Source of the DNA: Cymbomonas tetramitiformis
Lineage: Eukaryota > Chlorophyta > Pyramimonadophyceae > Pyramimonadales > Pyramimonadaceae
Assembly (NCBI GenBank): GCA_001247695.2
Contig: LGRX02013954.1
Location: 1-27,664, forward strand
DNA: 27,664 nt
Reading direction: 5' to 3'
Position numbers and translations under genes: made by a program. The notes under the pieces are model-generated. The model saw only the letters and a program-made list of their open reading frames with translations. It made no database searches and was not told the origin of the DNA. Within the stretch, counting starts at the first letter, position 1; the number at the start of each line of letters is the position of its first letter. Positions 8,511 through 18,385 of the stretch are shown here, piece by piece.

Positions 8511-9964
8511 GTTGGGCTGGCGGAGGGCGTGTGGGAGGAGGCATGGGCCCGGACCTGGATCGGGGGGAGGCGGACCGACGGGAAGGGGCGGAGAGGTTGG
8601 CACTGATGGACAGAGCGTGGGAGGACGCGTTCGAGGAGACAGACTATGCCACGCAGGATGGGTCTGGCGGTGGGATGCAGGAATCTGAGGGAACGCAGCG
8701 TGAGCGGTCTGGGCAGGCTCCCGGTGAGGCAGGCGAGGCAGGCGCGATGGCATCGAGGCTTTTGGAGAGCATGGAGGACGTGCGGCGGGAGGTGGAGCAT
8801 CTGGGCACTGTGGAGGGTCAAGGAGGGGGCACCGCCGAGGCGCGATCTGGAGGGGCACGGGCAGGCATAGGCGGGCTCAGCCAGGCGGCGTCAAGTGTCG
8901 AGGATATCTTGAATGAGTGGGATGACCTTTTGTCGCCGGGCCCGGGGAGTGGGGTCTGGACTCAGGAGCAGAGTGGGGCCTCGCCGGAGCAAGCAATGGC
9001 CTTGGCTGAGGGAGGGGTGGCCACCTTGATGGGGGCGAGCAGGCGGGTGGCCGGCCTTCTTGGGGGGGTTGATGGCATGGGGGGAACTGATGAGGATGAC
9101 GGGGGAGATGTGGGGAGGTCCGCGGGTGGAGATGACACACGCCGGGCCCCTCAGAGCCTGGGGGCCCATCCTGGCAGCGATGACCACTTACAACAGGTTG
9201 CACGGCAGCATACGGCATCTCATCAGCTTCCGTGCCCATCGGGCGAGGTTGCTGGCCGTGCCGGAACTAACAGTGAGCAGCTGTCGGGAAGGCGACGACC
9301 GGGTGGTGAACTATCGGCCACCGGGAGGGCTTGGGACACACAGGCAACTGTGGGGATGGGACCCCAAGTAGGAACAGTGCGGCGTGACAGTTACAGCGCA
9401 AGTGTGGAGCGCATTGCTCAAGTTCGCGGCCACCTCGCAAGGCAATCAGCGCAAGGGCTCCAGTCACGGGGAGTTGGTGCTGGGGGTAGAGGGCTACAGG
9501 CGCAAGTCGGTGGCGGATGCGCAAGTTTGGATGAGGGCAACCCAGTTTATCATTCTCAGCCCCTTGGGACAGCGCTTGGGCATTCTGGCCGTGGCGTGGG
9601 TGGGCAAGCTCTCTTGAGACCAGGCTGTAGGCGGCAGCGGGGTGATGTGGGGTGTGGGCTTGGTGGTGGAGGGGTGGCTCGATTGGCGGGGGTGAGCCGG
9701 CTCCAGAGACACAGCAGCAGTGCGCCGGCAGGACAGCCGCAGAGGGGCTCAGGTGGCCCAGTGAGGCTCAGGGAGCAGAGGGGTGGTCTTGCGCGTGGGC
9801 TTGGTGGTGGAGATATGGCTCGCGCAGATCGGGGGGCAGGGATGGACCGGCTTCAGGCACAAGGCGGCAGTGCGCTGGTGGTGCAGATGCAGAGGGGCTT
9901 GGGTGGCTCAGCGAGGCTTAGGGGGTCCCATTCTTCACTAGTGAGCTCCGGAGAATCCGGATGA
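8511..9964 (+). other. GC-rich open frame, Gly/Arg-rich, downstream of the LINE tail
   Basis: The frame that carries the LINE tail from 8186 stays open to 9964 (592 codons in all). After about 8510 it is dominated by Gly, Arg, Ala and Gln. Other frames in the same stretch have better protein character in places: at about 9114-9371, ILAAMTTYNRLHGSIRHLI; at about 9384-9617, AQVWSALLKFAATSQGNQRK. The stretch is probably more degraded element sequence whose high GC keeps stops rare. I do not consider it one protein. The stop TGA follows at 9962. Confidence 0.45.
9654..9935. repeat. 141-bp imperfect tandem repeat, two copies
   Basis: GTGGGCTTGGTGGTGGAG begins at 9654 and again at 9795. The 141-bp unit is a multiple of 3 and gives a 47-residue repeat in the open frame, GLGGGGVARL... 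then GLGGGDMARA... . Confidence 0.8.
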
Positions 9965-10132
9965 GTGTCCCGAAGTGTGTGCTGAATCCTTTGATCCCCG
10001 GCGTGGGTACATAGTGCAGTCTTCTGTGGCTACGGGGTGCCAAAGGATTCGCAAGGATAAGCATACATACACACACAGGGATAAATTATCACTCCCTGCC
10101 TTTTATATTTTTCAAGGTTCACTCTGAATCCA
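9965..10132. other. Intergenic; 3' flank of the NFACT gene
   Basis: Between the GC-rich open frame and the NFACT stop codon there is a sharp drop in GC. It includes a CATACATACACACACA stretch near 10065. On the minus strand this would be the 3' untranslated region of the NFACT gene. Confidence 0.5.
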
Positions 10133-11892
10133 TCAGGTGAACTTCGCCTCCTCCAACCTCTCTAATCGTGCGGCCTCCTTGCGGACGTTCACCTTCACGA
10201 CTCCAACATCCCCGTTCAGCTGCACTAGACCAGGTTTTGCCCCTCTTGGTTTGCTTACGTTACGGCATCTTGTAAAAGATACTGCCACCTGCCCACTCTG
10301 AGCTGCCTGTAAGAAAACGCCAAAGTCATACTTCTCACACAGAGTTACCGTCAATTCAGCTTTAGGTGTTCGTTTTTTAAGGCTACAGCCCAAGAGACTT
10401 CAGAAAGGAGGAAATCCTGCGAAGGATATGAATATTTGCACAATGACGGGCATGCAATCACACACACCTTAGAGTTTTTGGCAGCAAGCAAGGCAGCATC
10501 CTTTAAAGTTTGCGGCAGAGCGGATGGCATGTCGCTATCTGTGCAGCGTATCACCACATGGGAACCTGCAACTCACATAAGTTTTCAGCACAATCAACGT
10601 ATCTTCAGCCTCCGGTGGGGTCGAAGAGTTGGAAAGCACATCTTGGACAACGCTTTAGCTACGAATGTAGATTATAATGTAGGGCTAAGCAATAGTACCG
10701 AACACGACAAGCAAAATTAACACAACGCCCTAAGTGGTTCACATCGCAACCTCCTTCACTGAAGTGACCACTTCTTTCTTAGCCACATCAGTCTGACTAC
10801 TTATCAAAAAATGAGGGGAGCACAAATGGTGTCCCAACTCTGCTCCAACCACGGAGTGCATCTAGGGAGAAGTTGGGGCGTTATCCCCTCTCACCGGGGC
10901 AGCCAGAAACATGCAACCACCAGTCGTTGTTATCTCGATGTTCCGGCTGCATGCACCATATCAGTCATATTCTCGCCATATCATCTCTTCATAGCACAAC
11001 CCAATAATGCTACACATACAAACCAGTTTTGTGCAGGTTATGAGCGTGCAACTTACAGAACAACACAATTTGGCAGAGATAAGAAAGCAATAGGAGCAGA
11101 GAGGAGAATGGAGGCACTGGGTCACCATGATCGAGAGCTTGTCATTATCTGAAGCTCCTCGTCCAACTCGAATTTCTATCTCATCTTTTGACTTAAATTT
11201 GTAATACGGCATCCTCGGTCCAGTGGGTTCTTGCTGCTTGCCCGGACACCCAAATTCTTGCGTCGACCCACAACCTCGACGCTGATACCCGAGCAGCTCG
11301 CCTGCGTGGCGTCAAAACAGGCAGGCAGTAGCGCGTGCACGAGATATGCCATCGGGGAGAACTGCTACCTTTACTTTCTTAGGGCCGCGTGGTGGTCTCT
11401 TAGGGGGCGAATCATCCACCCCAAGACTCGTAGCCAGCTCTAGGAGTTCAGGTAAAGCAGGGTCCCTCAAAGTTTTCACCTCAGCCAGCCCCGCCTCCAG
11501 CACGTTCAACCTCTGCCCGTTCATCAGCCCGTCCACCTTGTTAAACACCCCATAGGAGAATATCTCGACAAATGTGAAACAGTAAAACAGATCTCATTGC
11601 TTACGAGCACGGAGGAAATCTCTTAATAAGTAACATACACGACAGCTTGGCCACAAGAAGGGGAGGACCGTGACGGAATGAAAGGGCATTTCGCGTTCTC
11701 GACGCTCTGGGAAATCCCAGCTTTCTGTTTTTTTGTTGTGAATGAGCCAAACCGAGGTGATAGCCAGGCAGGCGGCTCAGCGAAACTAAGGATTTGGCAA
11801 CACACTCTGAAGCATTGCGTCACCTGCAGCCGTTGGCGCTCTTTCAACACTGCGTCTTCAAGGTCATCCGTGTTTGCAAGGGCTTCGAGCTC
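10133..11892 (-). CDS. NFACT/RqcH-family protein, C-terminal exons (plastid or bacterial type)
   Basis: Family role: bacterial RqcH and its relatives bind stalled large ribosomal subunits and tRNA in translation quality control. Supported exons, in minus-strand order, are 11824-11892 (ELEALANTDDLEDAVLKERQ, coiled-coil), about 11340-11548 (LNVLEAGLAEVKTL, coiled-coil; borders unsure), 11126-11301 (MPYYKFKSKDEIEIRVGRG, start of NFACT-R), 10895-10946 (DWWLHVSGCP), 10468-10565 (SHVVIRCTDSDMP) and 10133-10306 (VSKPRGAKPGLVQL to stop). Introns 10947-11125, 10566-10894 and 10307-10467 all start GT and end AG, and their phases (0, 1, 0) restore the family order: GRG..ND.L, D.W.HV.G.PGSHV, KP.GAKPG. 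The protein ends soon after KPRGAKPG, as in bacterial and plastid forms, not as in the longer cytosolic NEMF. The NFACT-N exons were not found. Symbol left blank because plastid targeting is not visible. Confidence 0.85.
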
Positions 11893-13800
11893 CTGTCGGT
11901 GCCGGTGCCAAGAGCAGGCAAGGTCATTCGTGCGATCCGGTCAGCTTCGAAGTGAGCTCTAAGGTGCCCGAAGACCTTCCATATCCAGTGGGATGCGAAT
12001 ACTGTTTGCACGTCTTCGACATCCACCTACTGCTCGATCTAAGGATGTCAGATATGCAGGGTATTTTGATTTCGCATTTGCAAGACTCCGTCTGGCCTAT
12101 TGGCAGCTCTCTAGACAAAACGTTCAGCTGTCTATGTAGTCTAAAACCTTCCCGACTTTAGAATATTCCGAGTTGTGAAGGACAGAACAAGCTATAGTTA
12201 ACGTAACAACGATAACGTGTAAAGGCTTGACAAACAGGTCAAAAGACGAAACAAAGGAGCGAGAACGATGGCAAGTGTCTAACACCAACGGGCGTGTGTG
12301 TGACTTACTGCTAAGGGGGGGTCTGCCATAGCCAGGACTTTTCCCTCTTGTTTTCTGGCCTAATACATGATGCCCACACAAACACAGTTGATCTCGAGAA
12401 GGATGGCAGGTGACCATAGGCGCGCAACAACTTTGAGGAACGGACACCCAAAATATATCAATTCATCTTTCCCCAGTTGCAGCGAAGTCCCGAAAAGCCT
12501 GTGAAACCATGCTTTGATAAAGTGAAATATTGTTCTCAACGATGGCATACGCATGGTCAATTGCCAAGGGGCCTCAACACCTGTGTCGAGGCGATAGTTG
12601 CTGACCTTTTGCAGGCGCTCGTCTGCTTTTCCTGCCTTTTTCAACTGTCTGTAAACTTGGCGACTTGTTTCTTGCTTTAGACCTGGCAGCTTTCAGACCT
12701 CTGCCCTTCACTCGAAGACTGCAGGGCAGGGCGAACGAAATCTGGGCAGCGTCTATATATACAAGAAGAATGGGGGCGAGAACCCTAGACGAGTCTTCCA
12801 CACTTAGACATGTGCAAGTCGAAGCTCGGTAGGGCTCATTCAGGAGGTCATATTTACCCTTCAAGTTCCATTTTCTTTCCCCCGTGTCTGCTTCAACACC
12901 GAAGTCGTGACTTTGGAGTCTAGGAAAGGCAACTTTGTGCTTTGATCTGCATCGGTCCATTTTATGGGGGAAGCTGCAAGATAACACCAGCAGGGAGTGC
13001 AACTCAGGCACAAACCACGTGGGAACTGGCAGAAAGGCAAACCGCTGCGTTGACTCTCAGGGGCAAAGCGCACGAAATTTTGCGAGACTTGGGTCCACAC
13101 GCACTGAAGTGAAAAGTGGTTATGAATGGCGGCAGATAAAACATGTTCGGTTGATTCCAAGCCTTGTGAATGGAAAGCTGAATAGCTGTGTTATCAACTG
13201 AGCAACGACATATGGCTCAAGAAGACAGTATTGAGGGGATTGTCACAGCAACGACCAAAGACGCGACGACAAATCCGGTACAGATACCTTCAATAGGTTC
13301 AGTGCAAGGCGATAAAATTATCGTGGGCCTTGCCTAGGATATATGGTCAAGTAATGCTTTGAGTTCAAGTGCGTTGACATCGGCGTCGTTGTTTTCTCAC
13401 GTTGTCCGTTGGTATGCGTGTCTGTTACAAAACCAGGAAAACGAAGTTGCGTGACACAGCACTTGGAAGATAAAGTTTTCGCACTAAATCTAAGTTTATA
13501 AAGCAAGATAACATATGTTACACTCTCGTGTCCCAAAAGTGAGCGAGAATCAGCAGTGGCTGGCGACACGCACACCTCTTCCCGGCTCGTGAACGCGAAA
13601 ATGACAGGTGTACTGCTGCGTGCAAAGCTGCCGATATTTCCGTAAAGGAGTCCAAGATTTCCCCCCCAACGCATAGGAAAGATTTCCTGTCGGGTTTGAA
13701 GAAAACAAAATGCGATTCATTTTCCGCTATGTGAGTATTGCTGTCAGTTTTGGAAGTGTGCTTCTCCCTTGCCTTCGCCTTTTGATGCTGAGACAGTGAC
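11893..13800. other. No confident gene; probably introns or 5' part of the NFACT gene
   Basis: Short open stretches exist on both strands, but none carries NFACT-N or other motifs I recognise. If the NFACT gene is complete, its first half should lie here or further right on the minus strand. Confidence 0.4.
12587..12697 (-). other. Possible additional minus-strand exon
   Basis: A minus-strand open stretch reads RQVYRQLKKAGKADERLQKV and is followed by a possible GT donor near 12588. It is Lys/Arg/Gln-rich like the helical region of NFACT proteins and lies upstream of the recognised exons, so it could belong to that gene. The acceptor is not settled and no diagnostic motif is present. Confidence 0.25.
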
Positions 13801-14322
13801 ACAGTATAGGCGCCTATATTTCTTTGTAGGGTTTTCGTGTAGGGTTTCGGGTTTTATTGCTAAAAAACGCAAAGTAAACTCTAAACCGGATTCGTAACCG
13901 GATTCGTGTCTGTAACTTTTGATACAGAGCGCCTAGTAAGAAAAAAAATAGATGAGGTGGTAGGGCTGTTCAACCCCCATCGAATGAGCTATTACGAAGA
14001 CTCGCTATTGAAAGTCAGCTCAGGGAGATCATGTTCAGCCAAACCAGGGTGTGCTAGGTGCCACGGATCCCTACGCATACAAATTTGAAGGAAAGCCGCT
14101 CATCCTCGCAACAGGAAACGCATGGGACATCCTAACAATGTTATTAAGTAAATATTAACGTAAAATTCTAGTCCCGCTGCCGCTGCTGGTTTGCTAATTG
14201 ACAAAATCCATGCTTTGAACAGAGTTATTTTGCGCCTCAGAGCTCGCCGGTGCTCCGGTTGCATCTGGATGTCACATTATTTCGTATGACCGTTTGTACA
14301 GTATAGGCGCCTATATTTCTTT
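13801..14322. repeat. Direct repeat of a 25-bp sequence containing a 14-bp palindrome
   Basis: The copies at 13801-13825 and 14298-14322 are both ACAGTATAGGCGCC followed by TATATTTCTTT or its near match. Each contains the perfect palindrome TATAGGCGCCTATA (13805-13818 and 14302-14315). The 470 bp between them has no clear gene. They could be element ends, or a regulatory site present twice. Confidence 0.75.
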
Positions 14323-14502
14323 TGTGTTCTTCCCCCAGGCCAGCCCCACGCCCACAATATAATCTAATGCACCCCTTACCGGAATATCCAAGTACACTAG
14401 ATATCAGAAAGTCCCGTACTCGTGTGGATAAACTGTCCAAAGATAAATAAACCCTAAGCTAGATATACCCGGAACTGTCAGGGTTATGACCGATGACATA
14501 TG

Positions 14503-14574
14503 TGTCATACATGTCATACGTGTCATACCTGTCATACATGTCATACATGTCATACCATGTCATGTCATGTCATA
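14503..14574. repeat. 9-bp microsatellite TGTCATACN, about six copies
   Basis: Units TGTCATACA, TGTCATACG and TGTCATACC follow one another and decay into TGTCA repeats. The array passes directly into the 58-bp repeats. Confidence 0.9.
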
Positions 14575-14710
14575 TATTATTATGACAGTCGGTCATGTCA
14601 TATATTATTATGACAGTCGACAGTATGGTCGATCATGACTGTACAGGTCGAGTCGCGTCATACATTTATGACAGTCGTCAGTACGGTCGACGATGACTGT
14701 ACATGTCGCC
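14575..14710. repeat. Short repeats including a 58-bp tandem pair
   Basis: TATATTATTATGACAGTCG occurs twice at about 14572-14621. The stretch GACAGTCGACAGTATGGTCG at 14612 recurs with changes at 14670 (offset 58). All units share the GTCAT/ATGAC inverted motif, so the region can fold extensively. Confidence 0.7.
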
Positions 14711-15589
14711 AGATGATTATGTCATATCATCAGGCATCCCTGTCATCGAGAGTTCGTATGATTGAACTCGAAGATGGCAAAGTAAAGATACATCTTGGAA
14801 ACAAACCAAGAACCATCTTTAGCTTTCAGCATGCGCAGAACTCGCATGTGCAGCATGAACGAACTAGTCGTTACTACCATGCTGGTCGTTCAACCTACGT
14901 CTCGGGTTCACAACCCAATGGCGGTACCATCTAAGATGATGGGTGACGTAGGTATAAAAGTGAGGAAGCGTTGTGCTTCAGCAGATCTTCTTACAGAGAC
15001 TGCACTCACAAACCCGCTCATCCGTTCACCCGCATTGCTGTCCAACTTTGCAGTGTTTCTTTTGTATATTGATAATATATTCACGGCGCTTGTATCTATA
15101 GCCGTATCAGTGGTATTCTAAAAGTCGTCAAGGCACGATACTCGAGAACCCAAGTGGGTGCAGTGATAGACATAGCATATTTAATATTGTTCGCAGGTTG
15201 CAGGAGGCGCACATACGATAGCGCTCGCATAAAATTGAATATCTGCAGCCCGAATAATATACGTTCGCATACATACCGTCGAATATCTGCACATACACGA
15301 CAGCTTTCGCTTCATACATCGTCAGCGATCAGCGGAGTTGTGCAATAAAATTATCGGCGCGACATAAATCGCATTCAGCATAATTATACTGAGACGAGGT
15401 GTGCGCACAACATATGTATGCTGTCAAAAATCGCAGGATATGGTACGATGTGCGAGAATTAAGTGCGCATATGAAAAATGAGCGTCAGCGCACATAATCT
15501 CACCAACTGCGACAAAGATGCACATAATCTCATCATCAGCGGCAGCGACATTCGCAATTGTACCGCGCGACCCGTACAGTATACATAAA

Positions 15590-15661
15590 GATGTGCGATG
15601 ATCATACTTCGTACCGTGCGACGCAGATGTGCGATGATCATATTTTGTACAGTGCGACGCA
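15590..15661. repeat. 36-bp tandem repeat, two copies
   Basis: The units 15590-15625 and 15626-15661 both begin GATGTGCGATGATCATA and end GTGCGACGCA. A weaker tandem pair (GCACATAATCTCA, about 31 bp apart) precedes it at about 15490-15550. Confidence 0.85.
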
Positions 15662-16899
15662 TGCATCAGTATGCAGATTGGCTGCGACATACACAATTCG
15701 TATCACGCGCATACATAGTGTGTAAAATCTCGATGTTCGTACAATATCGCACCAAGTGGGCGCATACAGCGACAGATCGACGCATGATAAAATGAGGCCC
15801 AACAATACACACACATGCTGTGCAGAGATAGTGTGTGCGACACCATCATCATTATACCTTTCATGATTTCATAAAATGCGAGGAATGCTCGATTTTAGCA
15901 CGTACAGTTTTAATGTGTCTACATGCAGTGAGAAGCACACATGTGTATGCGCGATGAAATCATATGCAGGAATGCTAAGAGCACATGATCGCTATGCTGT
16001 GGATACATACTGCTGTGAATGCCTTATTATCATACTGCAGCAGATTCCAATGTTCTGATGACCACACAAATACTTTTGATCATCAGCATTATACTTATCA
16101 GCAGCACAATGATCTGTGCACAATATGTGTGTGCAGATCAGCACACACACACATACACTCATTTCACTTACAGCAATCATTAATACACAGTGCATATACT
16201 TCTATATCATGCACACATCTTATGCTGAATGATTGCAATGTTGTAAATGGTACATACTTTATTATACTGTACAGCTTGATCACGATAACAGCTGTAGTAC
16301 ATAGAGCATAAGCATATTGCAGTGAATGCTAGTCTATATTCGAATCCATGTTGCAAAGGGTGCCTGACAGTAATCTAAACACCATAATTAGTTTGTCGTG
16401 CCCTGGTGGAGCCGAGATGCTCTCCAGGTAACATGTACATTCTATGGTGGATTACTTGAAGGAATGCTCACCTGAACTTCATGTAAAATCTATCAGCAAC
16501 TCATCACGTAATGAGATTATCATGGAATTACAACAATCCCTAAACTATATATATCATGTTAGATGTAATCAGTACGTGGTATGCTGACAATCTGCATGAT
16601 AGGTTATTAGGATATTGTGATATCCATAAAGATCTTGCAGGTGTGTGCAAATAAAAACCCACACACATCAGTACTAATCAGCACAATACACTGCACAAAC
16701 ACTAACATTCATTATACATGTGGACAATACACTGACTCCAAGTGTAATGATCAAGTATTGTATCAATACATAATACATAGATACCATTTTCCAAACACAT
16801 GTGCGTGGAAAATGTCAGTGATTGCGATAGATAAGGGAGCAGGATAAGACAAGATGCTGTAGGGCTGGATGGAGTTATCTCCAGACCCGAAGGCAAGAT

Positions 16900-16938
16900 A
16901 CTGCACCCATTAAACAGCTGGTAACTGTTGGGTGCAGT
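16900..16938. other. Strong stem-loop, 9-bp plus 5-bp stem
   Basis: ACTGCACCC (16900-16908) pairs with GGGTGCAGT (16930-16938). Inside it AACAG (16913-16917) pairs with CTGTT (16925-16929) around a 7-nt loop, leaving a 4-nt bulge on one side. A second small hairpin, CTGGA...TCCAG, is just upstream at about 16865-16884. Confidence 0.75.
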
Positions 16939-17073
16939 CCACTCGTCATTCCACACACTATCGCTGGAGCAACATCAATATCTACATTGCATTCTGACAG
17001 TTGATACAGATGATCACTTCACATGCATGTACCAACTCAGATCAGCAACCATACATGAATTGACAAAAGGTGG

Positions 17074-18018
17074 TTGTGGACGTACACATACACAAACATT
17101 GTGTTGTGTAAAAACTGCTCACGCGGCGGGAAGAATCGGCAACAGAACATGAAGGGGCACAGGAAGGGCTCTCACCCTTCCCCTCATGCCCCTCCACCGC
17201 GGACTCAGGGGCAGCGGCAGCCTGCATCCGGTGGTTCACCGACTGCCTTGCGGGTGACACGGGATGCACAGGGCCGCCACACGGTCCAGTGTTGGGACTG
17301 TGGCGGCCCTCACTTCCGCCGTGATTGCCCTGGAGGGGTGCAGAGTGCGCATGTGGCGGGGTTCCACCCCGAGGGCACGCCTATTGCGGACATCCTGTCA
17401 GAGCTGGATGCGGCTTTCCTCGATCCGGAGGAGGAGGTGTATGAGTCGTGCTTATACTCTTACTCATTGGAGCTCGGGGAGGCACCGCTTGACCTCCCCG
17501 CGGCTCAGGCGGCTGCCGTTGTGCCACACTCTGCCGTTGACAGTGAGGAGCCGTGGACTGAGTCGGAGTGGGCTATCTGGGACTCATGTGGCCGCTCGGA
17601 GGAGCAGTACTACGACGCTGTCAACCGCTTCAACTCGTACCAGGACCCTGACGATGGGGACTGCCCCGACGGTGAGATGACACCTACTCAGCTCCATGTT
17701 GCCGTGCACCAGCCTCTGCACCCTGCAGTGTCTCTGCAGCACTTCAGTGTTGAGCCGCAGCAGCCAGCGGTGCCGGCAGCCGACGTGCAGATCACGACAA
17801 CCAACACCGAATTCCCTGGAGCTGTGCAGCTGGTGAGCACGGCACCGCAGTCCCGGCCCATGGAGAAAAACGTGCGGCGATCTTCACACACGCGCTCATC
17901 ATCTGAAAGAAAAAATGACACTACGTACAACACAATAAATAATATTGTCGCGAAGTATCAGGTCACATTACTTCGAAACAATATCATGGACATAGGCCCA
18001 CTGCAGCAGAAATATTAG
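17074..18018 (+). pseudogene. Ty1/copia-type Gag remnant with zinc knuckle
   Basis: The 314-codon frame contains CWDCGGPHFRRDC (CX2CX4HX4C), the nucleocapsid zinc knuckle that binds retrotransposon RNA, at about residues 73-85. A basic, Pro-rich stretch precedes it (GHRKGSHPSPHAPPP). An acidic, Gln/Pro-rich region follows. The N-terminal Gag domain is missing: upstream sequence is AT-rich and unlike coding, and the first ATG is probably not the real start. The last 40 residues (from about 17880) change to Asn/Ser/Thr-rich sequence, suggesting a breakpoint. No protease motif follows. With the RT-RNase H 370 bp downstream on the same strand, this is best read as one internally deleted copia element. 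Confidence 0.7.
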
Positions 18019-18385
18019 GTTTTTCTTCCGAAGCGGGCCTAGGACGCAAACTTAGCGGTCTGCCGCAAGAGCGTTTTGTGAATGCCTTTGTGCAGGTTCT
18101 TCGACACGGGTGAGCGATTGAGCGTGAGCGTCCTGTCGAATACGACTCTTCAAAGCCGAGTGGTGGAGTCCGGAAGCCTCAATTCGCAATATTTTAGCAT
18201 CCCCCAAACCTTACGATCTGTTCAGTTTTGGTGGAGATGCCATATAAATTTAAGGATCTGACGGTCTCATGGATTCGTCGCGACCCCTATTCCGCCCTAA
18301 GCCCAACCTAATAGGTAAAACGCTCATATCTCGCGATCTAGAAATCTGAACTTTTGTGTCATAGGCCCCAAGCGTTACCCGTACC
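18019..18385. other. Spacer between Gag and RT; protease and integrase missing
   Basis: In an intact copia element this interval would hold more than 1.5 kb of protease and integrase. Here it is 367 bp with stops in all frames and no HHCC or DDE motif. It may be unrelated inserted sequence across a deletion. The RT frame is open only from after a TAG at 18362. Confidence 0.6.

Larger units (their letters stand above)
14711..17073. other. No gene seen; repeat-rich spacer
   Basis: Many short open stretches exist but none has recognisable motifs or length. The region is rich in CACACA, GCACAT and GTGCGA words. A few short tandem repeats and one strong hairpin are listed separately. It may include degraded LTR or 5' sequence of the copia remnant that follows, but no LTR pair was found. 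Confidence 0.55.

Noticed and set aside
8186..9964. A single 592-aa host protein
   Set aside because: Its start is LINE tail sequence and the rest is composition-driven and repetitive.
10133..11892. Cytosolic NEMF/Tae2 or a dynein light chain
   Set aside because: The motifs D.W.HV.GCPGSHV and KPRGAKPG with a short C-terminus fit bacterial/plastid NFACT. The dynein impression came from one exon read alone.
13827..13858. Interstitial telomere repeat
   Set aside because: GTAGGGTTTTCGTGTAGGG is only loosely TTTAGGG-like, with no array.
14635..15121. Two overlapping plus-strand ORFs of about 100 codons
   Set aside because: They begin inside the satellite repeats and show no motif or codon character.
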